Positions 25,995 through 36,164 of a stretch of DNA of 64,000 nt are shown here, one piece after another (position 1 is the stretch's first letter; each line of letters begins with the position of its first letter). The notes under the pieces are model-generated. The model worked only from the letters and a program-made list of their open reading frames with translations. It had not been told where the DNA came from and searched no databases. The stretch is from Alphaproteobacteria bacterium. Lineage in GTDB: Bacteria > Pseudomonadota > Alphaproteobacteria > CACIAM-22H2. The position numbers and the translations under genes are program-made. Where the stretch lies: positions 62,001 to 126,000 of the forward strand of contig JAEULA010000032.1 in assembly GCA_016793165.1 (NCBI GenBank), given 5' to 3'.

Positions 25995-28277
25995 ATGGCG
26001 AACGAAGCGACACCCGTCACGGAAGAGGAGTCGCTGCTCTTCCACGCCAACGGCAAGTCGGGAAAGATCGAAATCAGCCCGACCAAGCCGCTGACGACGC
26101 AGCGGGATCTCAGCCTCGCCTATTCGCCCGGGGTCGCCTGGCCCTGCCTGCACATCGCGAAGAATCCCTCGCTCGCCTACGACTACACCTCCAAGGGCAA
26201 CCTCGTGGCGGTGATCTCCAACGGCACGGCGGTGCTCGGGCTCGGAGATCTCGGGGCGCTCGCCTCGAAGCCGGTGATGGAGGGCAAGGCCGTCCTGTTC
26301 AAGCGCTTCGCCGACGTCGACTCGATCGACCTCGAGGTCGACACCAAGAACGTCGACGAGTTCGTGAACTGCGTGCGCTTCCTCGGCGCCTCGTTCGGCG
26401 GCATCAACCTCGAGGATATCAAGGCGCCGGAATGCTTCATCATCGAGCAGCGCTTGCGCGAGCTGCTCGACATCCCGGTCTTCCACGACGACCAGCACGG
26501 CACCGCGATCGTCGCGGCTGCCGGCCTGCTCAACGCTCTCGACCTCACGGGGCGCGACATCCGGACCGTGAAGATGGTGATCAACGGCGCCGGCGCGGCG
26601 TCGATCGCCTGCGCCGAGCTCATCAAGGCGATGGGCGTGCCGCACAACAACGTCATCCTCTGCGACACCAAGGGCGTGATCTACCAGGGTCGCACGGAGG
26701 GCATGAACCAGTGGAAGTCGGCGCACGCCGTGCCGAGCAAGGCGCGGACGCTGCAGGAGGCCATGGAGGGAAGCGACGTCTTCTTCGGCCTGTCGGCGAA
26801 GGACGCGGTCAACCAGGACATGGTCCGCGGCATGGCCGGCAAGCCGATCATCTTCGCGATGGCCAATCCCGATCCGGAGATCACGCCCGAGCGCGCCAAG
26901 GCCGCGCGCGCCGACGCGATCGTGGCGACCGGGCGCTCGGACTATCCCAACCAGGTGAACAACGTCCTCGGCTTCCCCTACATCTTCCGCGGCGCGCTCG
27001 ACGTCCGCGCCTCGACGATCAACGAGGCGATGAAGATCGCCGCCGTCGAGGCGCTGGCGAAACTCGCGCGCGAGGACGTGCCCGACGAGCTCGACGCCGC
27101 CTATTCCGGGCGGCGTCTGCGTTATGGGCCGGACTACATCATCCCGGTGCCGTTCGATCCGCGGCTGATCTCGGTCGTGCCGGCGGCGGTCGCCGAGGCC
27201 GCGATGAAGAGCGGCGTGGCGCGCAAGCCGATCGCCGACATGAAGGCCTATCGCCGCTCGCTGTCGACACGCCGCGACCCGACCGCCGCGATGCTCGACC
27301 TGATCTTCGAGCAGCTGCGCTCCTCGCCGCCGCGCCGCGTCGTCTTCGCCGAAGGCGAGGAGGAGCGCGTGATCCGCGCGGCGGTGCAGTTCCAGTCCGC
27401 CGGCTACGGCACGGCCGTTCTGGTCGGCCGCTCGGAGCGGATCGAGGCGACGATGAAGGCGATCGGCATCGCCGGGTCGGAGCGGCTGGAGATCCACAAC
27501 GCGCGCATCAGCGTGAAGAACAAGGACTACACCGACCTGCTCTACGCGCGCCTGCAGCGCGAAGGCTATCTCTGGCGCGACTGCCAGCGCCTGGTGAACC
27601 AGGACCGCAACGTGTTCGCGACGCTGATGGTCGCCGCCGGCGATGCCGACGCGATCGTCACCGGCACCACCCGCGCCTACCACCAGGCGCTCGCCGACAT
27701 CCGGATGGCGATTCCGGGCGAGGCCGGCAAGCAGGTCATGGGGCTGACCATCGTCGTGACGAAGAGCCATACGGTGTTCATGGCCGACACGACGGTGAAC
27801 GAGCTCCCGAGCGCCAAGGAGATGGCCGACATCGCCATCGAGGCGGCGGACAAGGCGCGCGCCATGGGCCATGTGCCGCGGGTGGCGCTGCTGTCCTACT
27901 CGAACTTCGGCAAGCCGATGCGCGAGAAGATGCTCGTCGTGCGCGAGGCCGTGCAGGAGCTCGACTCGCGCAGGGTGTCGTTCGAATACGAGGGCGACAT
28001 CTCGGCCGAGGTCGCGCTCGACGTCGGACTGATGAAGACGCTCTATCCGTTCTCGCGCCTGTCCGGGCCGGCGAACGTGCTGGTCATGCCCGGCCTGCAC
28101 TCCGCCAACATCTCGAGCCAGCTGCTGCAGAAGCTCGGCGGCGGCACGGTGATCGGCCCGCTGCTGATCGGCCTGTCGCGGCCGGCGCAGATCGTGCCCG
28201 TCGGCGCGACGGTCGGCGAGATCGTCAACCTCGCGGCTCTCGCCGCGGCGGACGTGCGAGGCGGCTCGAAGAGTTGA
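25995..28277 (+). CDS. maeB: NADP-dependent malic enzyme with C-terminal phosphotransacetylase-like domain
   Basis: A 760-residue multidomain malic enzyme that decarboxylates malate to pyruvate with NADP reduction. The malic domain starts with [13 protein letters not shown] (residues 39-51), the metal/cofactor region has [16 protein letters not shown], and the NAD(P)-binding loop is VINGAGAAS. Residues about 435-760 form a PTA_PTB domain, which in MaeB-type enzymes lacks proved phosphotransacetylase activity and is regulatory. The ATG at 25995 is preceded by GAGGAA. Divergent from mutS. Confidence 0.95.
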   Translation: MANEATPVTEEESLLFHANGKSGKIEISPTKPLTTQRDLSLAYSPGVAWPCLHIAKNPSLAYDYTSKGNLVAVISNGTAVLGLGDLGALASKPVMEGKAVLFKRFADVDSIDLEVDTKNVDEFVNCVRFLGASFGGINLEDIKAPECFIIEQRLRELLDIPVFHDDQHGTAIVAAAGLLNALDLTGRDIRTVKMVINGAGAASIACAELIKAMGVPHNNVILCDTKGVIYQGRTEGMNQWKSAHAVPSKARTLQEAMEGSDVFFGLSAKDAVNQDMVRGMAGKPIIFAMANPDPEITPERAKAARADAIVATGRSDYPNQVNNVLGFPYIFRGALDVRASTINEAMKIAAVEALAKLAREDVPDELDAAYSGRRLRYGPDYIIPVPFDPRLISVVPAAVAEAAMKSGVARKPIADMKAYRRSLSTRRDPTAAMLDLIFEQLRSSPPRRVVFAEGEEERVIRAAVQFQSAGYGTAVLVGRSERIEATMKAIGIAGSERLEIHNARISVKNKDYTDLLYARLQREGYLWRDCQRLVNQDRNVFATLMVAAGDADAIVTGTTRAYHQALADIRMAIPGEAGKQVMGLTIVVTKSHTVFMADTTVNELPSAKEMADIAIEAADKARAMGHVPRVALLSYSNFGKPMREKMLVVREAVQELDSRRVSFEYEGDISAEVALDVGLMKTLYPFSRLSGPANVLVMPGLHSANISSQLLQKLGGGTVIGPLLIGLSRPAQIVPVGATVGEIVNLAALAAADVRGGSKS

Positions 28278-28333
28278 GGCCCGACAGCGGCGCCTGATCC
28301 CGGGCGCCCTGCGCAGCAAGGAGGCGCGGCGCG

Positions 28334-31078
28334 ATGGAAGATTTCATCCTCGCCGTGCTCGGCCTCGGGGCGGTCCTGCTGCTGCCCGCGATGGCGATCG
28401 TCGCTTTCGTCCGCGCGGGCCGCCTGCGGCGCGAGGTTCGGCAATTGACCGCACGCGTCGCGGCGCTGGAGGCGCGCGCCGCCACACCGCCGCTCGTCGC
28501 CGCGGTGCCGGACGCCGCCGCGCCCGTGTCCGCGTCGGTCGGCGAGCCGCCGGCCGCGACGGAAGCGGCCGGGGCGACGATCGATCAAGGTGCCACGATC
28601 GACCTCGGCGCGCCGGCGAGCGAGGTGCCGCCAGCGCCGGTCGCGGCCGCGACCCCGGCCGCGCCGGCCGATGCCGGCCCGCCGCCCTCGGGTGCCGCGC
28701 CGCGCCGTTCGCTCGAGGAGCGCATTGCCGCGCGCTGGTCGGTGTGGATCGGCGGCGGCACGATCGGCCTCGCGGCCATCTTCCTGGTCCGCTACTCGAT
28801 CGAGGAGGGCCTGCTCGGGCCGGGCGCGCGCGTCGCCCTCGGCCTGCTCCTCGGCCTCGCTTTGATCGCCGCGAGCGAGTGGCTGCGTCGACGCGTCGTC
28901 GGCGGCCCCGCGGCGGGAGTCGCCGGGCGGCTCGGCGTGCCGCCGGGCAACCTGCCGCCGGCGGTCGCGGCGTCCGGTCTCGTCGCGCTCTACGCGTCGA
29001 TCTACGCCGCGTTCGCCCTCTACGAGTTCATCGATCCGCTCACGGCTTTCGCCGGCCTGGCGCTCGTGTCGGCCGGCGCGATGGCGCTGGCGCTGCTGCA
29101 CGGGCCGATGATCGCGCTGCTCGGCCAGGCCGCCGCCTTCGCGGTTCCTGCGCTGGCCGGCGGCCGCGGCGGCGGCGCCCTGCCGCTCTTCGCCTATGTG
29201 CTGGCCGTCGCCGGCGGCTGCGTCGCGCTGGCGCGCTATCGCGGCTGGCGGTGGACGTCCTGGATCGCGCTCGCCGGATCGATGGGCTGGCTCGCCCTGT
29301 GGTTCCTGCTGCGCTGGCACGAGCCCGACTCGATTTGGCTCGCGATCTTCCTCGTCGCGCTTGCGGCGCTGCACCTGGCGCCGTCGCTCGGGCCGCTGCC
29401 GGAGGACGCGCCGCGTCGCGAGCCGCTGCTGACGCGCGACCTCGTGCCGGACGTGCCCCTGCTCGTCGTCGCGCTCGCCGCCTTCGCGCTGATGCGGATG
29501 TCGGACTACGACCTGCCGGCCACCGCGGCGCTGCTCGGCGTCTTCGCGATCGGGCTGTTCGCCGCGCGGCGCGCGCAACGTCTCGACCACTTGCCGCTGG
29601 CGCTCGGCGTCGTCGTCGCAGCCGCCCTTTCGACTTGGCACATCCCGCAGCTTGTCGAACTGGCGCTGACCGGCGAGCGCCTTTATCCGGGGGACGTGCT
29701 GACGCCGACGGCGCGGCGCTTCCTGCTGACGTCCGCCGCCTTCGCCGCGACGGGGCTGGCCGCGGGCATGATCTCGCTGGGTGGTGCGCTGCGGCCCTGG
29801 CGCTGGGCGGCCCTGGCCACCGTGCTGCCGCTCGCGCTGTTCGCCGTCGGCTACTGGCGCACCGAGGATTTCGTGGCGTCGTTCGAGTGGGCGGCCGGTG
29901 CGCTGGCGCTCGCGGCGGTCTACGCGGTGCTCGCGGAGCGCGTTGCGCGCCATCGCGAGGCCGACGGCATGGCGCTCGCGCTGGGCGTGCTCGCGATCGG
30001 GGTCACCGCGGCGGTCAGCTTCTGCTTCGCGACGATCCTGCGCGCCGGGTGGCTGAGCGTCGCGCTGTCGCTGCAGGTGCCGCTCCTCGCCTGGATCGGG
30101 GCGCGGCTGGGCGTGCGCGAGCTGCGCTGGGGCGCGGGCCTGCTCGGCGCCGTGCTGGTCGCGCGACTCGTCCTCAATCCCTGGGTCGTCGGCTACGAGC
30201 TGGGCACGACCCCGATCGTGAACATGCTGCTGGTGGTCTATGGCGTCCCGACCGTCGCCTTCGCGCTCGGCGCGCGATGGTTCGCCCGCGACGGGCGGGA
30301 CTGGGCGGTGGCCGTGCTCGAAGTCGGGGCGCTTTCGTTCTTCACGATCCTCGTGACGGCGGAGATCCGCCATGCCGAGGGCGACGGTCGCCTCGACGGC
30401 AAGATCGACGGCCTGATGGAGTGCGCGCTCCACGCGGCCGCCTGGCTGGCGATCGCGCTCGCGCTCCATGCGAAGGCGCCGAGCCTCGGCAGCCGCGTTG
30501 CCGCGATCGGCGCCTGGGTGCTCGGCGCCCTGGGTGTCGTCGCCGCCGTGTTCGGTTCGCTGATGATCGCCAATCCGCTCGACTCGAGCGAGGCGGTCGG
30601 CCGGTTCCCGCTCTTCAACGTCCTGGCGCTCGCCTACCTGGTCCCGGCGCTGCTGTTCGCCGGTTTCGCCTTCGTCGGCCAGCGGCGCGCGCAGCCGCGT
30701 CTGGTGATCGCCGCCGGCGTCGCGGCGCTCGTGTTCGGCTTCGTCTATCTGAGCCTCGAGGTCACGCGCGCGTTCCGCGGCAGCGTGCTGTCGGTTGCGC
30801 GCGGCGGCGACGGCGAGCTCTACGCCTATTCGGCCGTCTGGCTGCTCTACGGCATCGCGCTGCTGGCCGCGGGCATGCGCCTGTCGCTCGCCAGCCTGCG
30901 CTATGCGGCGCTCGGCGTCGTCGGGATCACGATCCTCAAGGTCTTCCTCTACGACATGTCCGAGCTGACCGGGATCCTGCGCGTGCTGTCGTTCCTCGGG
31001 CTCGGCGTGTCGCTGCTCGGCCTCGCCTGGGTGTATCAACGCTTCATCCTGCGGAACTCGGCGAGCGGCGCCGCTTGA
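28334..31078 (+). CDS. DUF2339 family multi-pass membrane protein
   Basis: A 914-residue protein. Residues 1-25 form a membrane segment, 30-47 a short coiled coil (REVRQLTARVAALEARAA), 48-125 an Ala/Pro-rich linker, and then LEERIAARWSVWIGGGTIGLAAIFLVRY starts a run of about 22-24 membrane segments, written here only to name the DUF2339 start near residue 130. The family's function is unknown; wide distribution suggests an envelope role. It ends 40 bp before phoR and may be read into it, but no functional link to phosphate control is known. Confidence 0.85.
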   Translation: MEDFILAVLGLGAVLLLPAMAIVAFVRAGRLRREVRQLTARVAALEARAATPPLVAAVPDAAAPVSASVGEPPAATEAAGATIDQGATIDLGAPASEVPPAPVAAATPAAPADAGPPPSGAAPRRSLEERIAARWSVWIGGGTIGLAAIFLVRYSIEEGLLGPGARVALGLLLGLALIAASEWLRRRVVGGPAAGVAGRLGVPPGNLPPAVAASGLVALYASIYAAFALYEFIDPLTAFAGLALVSAGAMALALLHGPMIALLGQAAAFAVPALAGGRGGGALPLFAYVLAVAGGCVALARYRGWRWTSWIALAGSMGWLALWFLLRWHEPDSIWLAIFLVALAALHLAPSLGPLPEDAPRREPLLTRDLVPDVPLLVVALAAFALMRMSDYDLPATAALLGVFAIGLFAARRAQRLDHLPLALGVVVAAALSTWHIPQLVELALTGERLYPGDVLTPTARRFLLTSAAFAATGLAAGMISLGGALRPWRWAALATVLPLALFAVGYWRTEDFVASFEWAAGALALAAVYAVLAERVARHREADGMALALGVLAIGVTAAVSFCFATILRAGWLSVALSLQVPLLAWIGARLGVRELRWGAGLLGAVLVARLVLNPWVVGYELGTTPIVNMLLVVYGVPTVAFALGARWFARDGRDWAVAVLEVGALSFFTILVTAEIRHAEGDGRLDGKIDGLMECALHAAAWLAIALALHAKAPSLGSRVAAIGAWVLGALGVVAAVFGSLMIANPLDSSEAVGRFPLFNVLALAYLVPALLFAGFAFVGQRRAQPRLVIAAGVAALVFGFVYLSLEVTRAFRGSVLSVARGGDGELYAYSAVWLLYGIALLAAGMRLSLASLRYAALGVVGITILKVFLYDMSELTGILRVLSFLGLGVSLLGLAWVYQRFILRNSASGAA

Positions 31079-31118
31079 CGCCCGGCCGGGTGCGGGGGCC
31101 ATCTTCGCCGCGACCCCG

Positions 31119-32393
31119 ATGGACGATTCCGAACGCCCGAGCCGCGCCTGGTCGACCACGCTCGCCGTGGCGATCCTCGGTGTCGTGCTGCTGGCCACGC
31201 TCTGGGCCGCGGGGGCGCTGAGCGCGACGGGCGCCGCGGTGGTGGCGGTCGGCGGTGCGGCCGCGTTCCATGCCCTGCGCCGCGGCTGGTTCGCCGAGCA
31301 CGCGCGACGAGAGCAGCGCCGCATCGAGGCCGAACGCGCGGCTGAGCAGCGGCTGCGCATGGCGACAAGCGACGCGGCCGCCGCCGCCGCCGCGATCGAC
31401 GCGTTGCCCGATGCGATCCTCGACATCGGCGGCGACCTGCGCGTGATCGCCGCCAACGCCGCGGCGCGCGAGCGGTTCGGCGCGCGGCCCGGCGCGGAGA
31501 TCGCCGCCGTGGTCCGCGATCCGGACGTGCTCGCCGGCATCGACGACGCGTTCGCGGGGCGCGAGACGGTCGCCGTGGCCTTCACCCTCGCCGGCCCGAT
31601 CGAGCGGCACTATGAGGCGCGACTGCTGCGGCCCTCGACGGGCGCCGGGGGCCGGCCGCGCGTGCTTGCCGTCTTCCACGAAGTGACCGCGCTGCGCCGG
31701 GTCGATGCGCTTCGCGTCGACTTCGTCGCCAATGTCAGCCACGAGCTGCGGACGCCGCTCGCGGCGGTGCTCGGGTTCATCGAGACGCTGCGCGGCCCGG
31801 CACGCGACGACGCCCCGGCCCGGGAGCGCTTCCTCGGCATCATGCAGGCGGAGGCGCAGCGGATGACGCGGCTGGTCTCGGACCTGCTGTCGCTGTCGCG
31901 CATCGAGGCGAGCGAGCACGCCGCGCCGACCGACAAGGTCGCCCTGCCGCCGATCGTCGGGCGGGTCGTCGACGCGCTGGCACTGCCGGCGCGCGAGAAG
32001 CGGATCCGGATCGCGGTCGACGTGCCGGCGACGCTCCCGGCGGTGCTCGGCGACGGCGACCAGCTGCAGCAGGTCGTCCAGAACCTGGTCGACAACGCGA
32101 TCAAGTACGGGCGCGCGGACGGCGAGATCCGGATCGCCGCCCGCGCCTCGGCGGACGGTGGCCGCGTCGCGCTCGGCGTCGCGGACGAGGGGGAGGGAAT
32201 CGCGCGCGAGCACCTCGCCCGGCTGACCGAGCGCTTCTACCGGGTCGATGCGGGCCGCTCGCGGCGCCTGGGCGGCACGGGGCTGGGCCTCGCGATCGTG
32301 AAGCATATCGTCAATCGACACCGCGGGACGCTCGAGATCGAGAGCGAGCCGGGCAAGGGCTCGCGCTTCACCGTCACGCTGCCGACCGCATGA
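31119..32393 (+). CDS. phoR: phosphate regulon sensor histidine kinase PhoR
   Basis: A 424-residue kinase. Two membrane segments (about 12-32 and 36-52) are followed by a PAS domain (about 93-190), the HisKA domain with VANVSHELRTPLAAVLGF (His208), and the HATPase_c domain with N-box DNAIKYG, DEGEGI and GGTGLGLAIVKHI. PhoR autophosphorylates under phosphate limitation, sensed through the Pst complex and PhoU, and phosphorylates PhoB. The gene order phoR-pstSCAB-phoU-phoB supports the assignment over other PAS kinases. Confidence 0.93.
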   Translation: MDDSERPSRAWSTTLAVAILGVVLLATLWAAGALSATGAAVVAVGGAAAFHALRRGWFAEHARREQRRIEAERAAEQRLRMATSDAAAAAAAIDALPDAILDIGGDLRVIAANAAARERFGARPGAEIAAVVRDPDVLAGIDDAFAGRETVAVAFTLAGPIERHYEARLLRPSTGAGGRPRVLAVFHEVTALRRVDALRVDFVANVSHELRTPLAAVLGFIETLRGPARDDAPARERFLGIMQAEAQRMTRLVSDLLSLSRIEASEHAAPTDKVALPPIVGRVVDALALPAREKRIRIAVDVPATLPAVLGDGDQLQQVVQNLVDNAIKYGRADGEIRIAARASADGGRVALGVADEGEGIAREHLARLTERFYRVDAGRSRRLGGTGLGLAIVKHIVNRHRGTLEIESEPGKGSRFTVTLPTA

Positions 32394-32404
32394 ATTCGCG
32401 CCCG

Positions 32405-32422
32405 TTGTCATCCGGCTGCAAC
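32405..32422 (+). promoter_or_regulatory. candidate Pho box upstream of pstS
   Basis: TTGTCAT-CCGG-CTGCAAC has the Pho-box layout of two 7-mers with 11-nt period; the first repeat matches CTGTCAT at 6 of 7 positions, the second at only 4 of 7. It lies 84 bp before the pstS ATG and just after the phoR stop. Position is right, match is weak. Confidence 0.35.
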
Positions 32423-32505
32423 ACGGGTGCCGCATAAGCGTCCATGCCGCTGGGTACCTGATGCCCGCGGGACAATCCGGTCCCGCCCCAGCCATGGAGG
32501 CTTCC

Positions 32506-33498
32506 ATGATCCGACGCAATCTTCTGCTCGCCGCCGCCGCCGCCACGGTCGCGATCGGCGCGGTTCCGGCGATCGCCCGCGCCCAGGGCCTCGATCCCAA
32601 GCTCGCCGACTACAAGCAGGTGGGGGGCGTCTCGGGCAGCCTGAAGTCGATCGGCTCCGACACGCTCAACAACCTGATGACCCTCTGGGCGGAGGGCTTC
32701 CGGCAGCGCTATCCGAACGTCCAGATCGAGATCGAGGGCAAGGGCTCGTCGACCGCCCCGCCGGCGCTGATCGGCGGCACCGCCCAGTTCGGCCCGATGT
32801 CCCGCCCGATGAAGGGGCAGGAGGTCGACACCTTCGAGAAGAAGTTCGGCTACAAGCCGTTCGCCGTCCGGGCCGCGGTCGATGCGCTGGCCGTCTACGT
32901 CCACAAGGACAACCCGATCCGCTGCCTGACGCTGCAGCAGGTCGACGCGATCTTCTCGAAGACACGTCGCGGCGGGAACGCCGGCGACATCGCCACCTGG
33001 GGCCAGGTCGGCCTGACGGGCGAATGGGCGAACAAGCCGATGTCCCTCTACGGCCGCAACTCCGCCTCCGGCACGTACGGCTATTTCAAGGAGGTCGCGC
33101 TCTTCAACGGCGATTACAAGGACTCGGTCAAGGAGCAGCCCGGCTCGTCCACCGTCGTGCAGGGCGTCGCGTCCGACAAGTTCGGCATCGGCTACTCGGG
33201 CATCGGCTACAAGACCGCCGACGTCCGCGCGGTGCCGCTGGCCGCCAAGCCCGGCGAGACCTGCTTCGAGGCGACGGCCGAGAACGCCTATGCCGGCGAC
33301 TTCCCGATCGCGCGCTTCCTCTACGTCTACATGAACAAGAATCCGAACCAGCCGCTCGATCCGGTCCGCGGCGAGTTCGTGCGCTTCATGCTCTCGAAGC
33401 AGGGCCAGGAAGCCACCGTCAAGGACGGGTACTTCCCGATGACCTCGGAGATCGCCGTCGAGGATCTCGAGGCGCTCGGCCTCGCGCCGGGCTCGTGA
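32506..33498 (+). CDS. pstS: phosphate ABC transporter substrate-binding protein PstS
   Basis: A 330-residue periplasmic phosphate-binding protein with a signal peptide (residues 1-26, ending AIARA). The phosphate-binding pattern is visible: SIGSDTLNNL, then KGSSTAPPALIGGTAQFGPMS, and GRNSASGTYGYF. The ATG at 32506 is preceded by GGAGG at 5-6 nt; an earlier in-frame ATG would mask the signal peptide. First gene of the pst operon. Confidence 0.95.
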   Translation: MIRRNLLLAAAAATVAIGAVPAIARAQGLDPKLADYKQVGGVSGSLKSIGSDTLNNLMTLWAEGFRQRYPNVQIEIEGKGSSTAPPALIGGTAQFGPMSRPMKGQEVDTFEKKFGYKPFAVRAAVDALAVYVHKDNPIRCLTLQQVDAIFSKTRRGGNAGDIATWGQVGLTGEWANKPMSLYGRNSASGTYGYFKEVALFNGDYKDSVKEQPGSSTVVQGVASDKFGIGYSGIGYKTADVRAVPLAAKPGETCFEATAENAYAGDFPIARFLYVYMNKNPNQPLDPVRGEFVRFMLSKQGQEATVKDGYFPMTSEIAVEDLEALGLAPGS

Positions 33499-33537
33499 CC
33501 CGGCAGCGCAGCGGCAGGCTCTGACCGGCAGGGGCGG

Positions 33538-36147
33538 ATGACGGGCACGGCGACGAAGGGCAAGCGCTTCGAACGCAGGCGCGAGACGCGCAGGTCGGTG
33601 CTCGTGATCGACAGGATCGCCGACGCGGTGATCCGCGTCGGCGGCCTCGCCGTGATCGTCGCCGTCTTCGGGATCATGGCGTTCCTGGTCGCGGTCGTGG
33701 TGCCGCTGTTCACCGGCGGCCGCCTGGTCGGGACGTCCGAGCGGCAGCTCGAGATCGGCGAGGCGGCCGTTCTCGGTACGAGCGTCGACGACTACCACAC
33801 GGTGGCGACCAAGATCGGCGCCGACGGCAGGCTCGAGGTCCTCCATATCGCGACCGGGCGCCGGCTCCAGGGGCCCGCCCTCGATCTCGCGGGGCGCCGT
33901 GTCACCGCCTTCGCGCGCACGATCGACGGGCGCGACGTCGCCTTCGGCCTCGACGACGGCAGCCTGCGCTTCGGCACGGTGACGGTCGGCGCCCAGGTGA
34001 TCACGGCGGACCAGCTGCCGGCGGGGCTGCAGCGCCTCGACGCCCGCGACCAGACCGACGGCAGCGCCGTGTACTCGGCGATCCCCGGCAGCCAGTTCCG
34101 GAAGATCGCGGTCGCCGCCCGGCTCGACGCGCCGGTGCGCGCGGCGCCGGACGGCGTCGCGATCGTCGCGCTCGACTACCATCTCGGCGGCACGACGGAG
34201 CGCCCGACGCGGACCTTCGTGTCGATCGACGCCAACGGCCTGATCCGGCTCGGCCGCAGCGAATCGCGCGTCAACATCATGACGCGCCAGGCGCGCACGT
34301 CGCTGACGACCAGCGAGATGCCGCCGCTGCCGGCGGGCAGCACCGCGCGGCGCGCCGTGACGACCGACAAGGGCGACCAGGTCTACGTCGCGGATGCCGG
34401 CGGCATCGTGCATCGCTTCGACACGCGCGATCCCGCCAGGCCGGTTCTCGCCGAGAGCGTCGACCTGCTCCCCGGCGAGGCCGCACTCTCGATCTTCGGC
34501 TTCCTGCTCGGCCAGCAGTCGCTCGTCGTCGGCGGCAGCGACGGCCGGGTCGACGTCTATTTCCGCCTCGAGCGGCCGGACGCCGGCACCACGGACGGCT
34601 TCAAGCTCGTCCTTGCCCATCGCCTGGAGCCGCATCGCGCGGCCGCCGCCGCTTTCGCGCCGAGCCAGCGCGGCAAGCTCTTCGTCACCGCGGACGCCGC
34701 CGGCGACGTCTGGGTCCGGCACTCGACCAGCGAGCAGACCGTCCTCAAGCTCGCCGGGAGCGGCGGCGCCGACGGCTATCGTGCCGTCGTGCTCGCTCCG
34801 CGCGAGGACGGCGTGCTGGCAGTCGACGCCAGGGGCAAGGCGACGTTCTGGGAGATCGCCGTGCCGCATCCCGAGACCACGCTGGGCACGATCTTCGGCA
34901 AGGTCTGGTACGAGGGCTACGAGGCGCCGGGCTACACGTGGCAGTCCTCGGCGGGCACCGACAGCTTCGAGCCGAAGCTCAGCCTGGTGCCGCTCGTCTT
35001 CGGCACGATCAAGGCGACGTTCTACGCGCTGCTCTTCGCCGTGCCGGTGGCGCTGCTCGCCGCCGTCTACACCTCGGAATTCGTCAATCCAGCGGTGCGA
35101 GCGACCGTGAAGCCGATCATGGAGATGATGGCCTCGCTGCCGTCCGTTGTGCTGGGCTTCATCGCGGCCCTGATCCTGGCGCCGGTGGTCGAGACCTGGC
35201 TCGCCTCCGTGCTGATGGTCTTCGTGGCGCTGCCGGTGGCGCTGCTCGTCGCCGCGCATGCCTGGCAGCTGCTGCCGGTCGACACCGCCGTGCGGCTGCA
35301 GGGCCTGCCCCGGCTGCTCGCCATGTTCGTCGTCCTGGCGGGGGCGATCGGTGCGAGCTATGCGGGCGGATCCGCGTTCGAAGCCCTGTTCTTCGCCGGC
35401 GACCTGAAGGCCTGGGCCAACGGATCGGCCGGCACCGGCTTCGGCTTCCTCTGGCTCGTCTCGCTGCCGCTGAGCTATCTCGCGGTCTTCGCGCTGCTGC
35501 GCCGGGGCGCGGGCGACTGGCTGCTCGAGGCCGGGCGGCGGCTCGCCGGACCGCGGGCGGCGCTGTTCGACTCCGCGCGCTGGCTGGCGACGCTCGCGCT
35601 CGCCGCGCTGCTGAGCGCGCTGATTGCCGGCGCCCTCGGCGCGCTCGGGCACGATCCGCGCGGCGGCATGGTCGGCACCTATGTCCAGCGCAACACGCTG
35701 GTGGTCGGCTTCGCGATGGGCTTCGCGGTGATCCCGATCATCTACACCATCGCCGAGGACGCGCTGAACGCCGTGCCCGAGCATCTGCGCGCCGCATCGC
35801 TCGCCTGCGGCGCCACGCCGTGGCAGACCGCGACGCGCGTGATCCTGCCGACCGCAGTCAGCGGCGTGTTCGCCGCGATCATGGTCGGCATGGGCCGCGC
35901 CGTCGGCGAGACGATGATCGTCGTCATGGCCGCCGGCAACACGCCGATCCTGGAATGGAACGTATTCAACGGCCTGCGCGCGCTGTCGGCGAACATCGCC
36001 GTCGAGCTTCCGGAGGCCGTGCGAGACAGCACGCTGTACCGCATGCTCTTCCTCGCGGCGCTCACGCTCTTCGTCATGACCTTCGTCGTCAACACGCTCG
36101 CCGAGGTGATCCGCCAGCGCTTCCGCAAGCGCGCGGTTCAGCTCTAG
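33538..36147 (+). CDS. pstC: phosphate ABC transporter permease PstC, long form
   Basis: An 869-residue permease. After a first membrane segment (36-58), residues about 60-480 form a large beta-rich region with repeated strand patterns (for example [17 protein letters not shown] and [15 protein letters not shown]), reminiscent of a WD40-like propeller, predicted to be periplasmic. The usual PstC permease core follows ([20 protein letters not shown] onwards), with the EAA-type loop [22 protein letters not shown]. Most PstC proteins are about 300 residues; long forms occur in several proteobacteria. Partner of PstA and PstB. Confidence 0.92.
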   Translation: MTGTATKGKRFERRRETRRSVLVIDRIADAVIRVGGLAVIVAVFGIMAFLVAVVVPLFTGGRLVGTSERQLEIGEAAVLGTSVDDYHTVATKIGADGRLEVLHIATGRRLQGPALDLAGRRVTAFARTIDGRDVAFGLDDGSLRFGTVTVGAQVITADQLPAGLQRLDARDQTDGSAVYSAIPGSQFRKIAVAARLDAPVRAAPDGVAIVALDYHLGGTTERPTRTFVSIDANGLIRLGRSESRVNIMTRQARTSLTTSEMPPLPAGSTARRAVTTDKGDQVYVADAGGIVHRFDTRDPARPVLAESVDLLPGEAALSIFGFLLGQQSLVVGGSDGRVDVYFRLERPDAGTTDGFKLVLAHRLEPHRAAAAAFAPSQRGKLFVTADAAGDVWVRHSTSEQTVLKLAGSGGADGYRAVVLAPREDGVLAVDARGKATFWEIAVPHPETTLGTIFGKVWYEGYEAPGYTWQSSAGTDSFEPKLSLVPLVFGTIKATFYALLFAVPVALLAAVYTSEFVNPAVRATVKPIMEMMASLPSVVLGFIAALILAPVVETWLASVLMVFVALPVALLVAAHAWQLLPVDTAVRLQGLPRLLAMFVVLAGAIGASYAGGSAFEALFFAGDLKAWANGSAGTGFGFLWLVSLPLSYLAVFALLRRGAGDWLLEAGRRLAGPRAALFDSARWLATLALAALLSALIAGALGALGHDPRGGMVGTYVQRNTLVVGFAMGFAVIPIIYTIAEDALNAVPEHLRAASLACGATPWQTATRVILPTAVSGVFAAIMVGMGRAVGETMIVVMAAGNTPILEWNVFNGLRALSANIAVELPEAVRDSTLYRMLFLAALTLFVMTFVVNTLAEVIRQRFRKRAVQL

Positions 36148-36164
36148 GCGCCCGGAGAAGGGCC

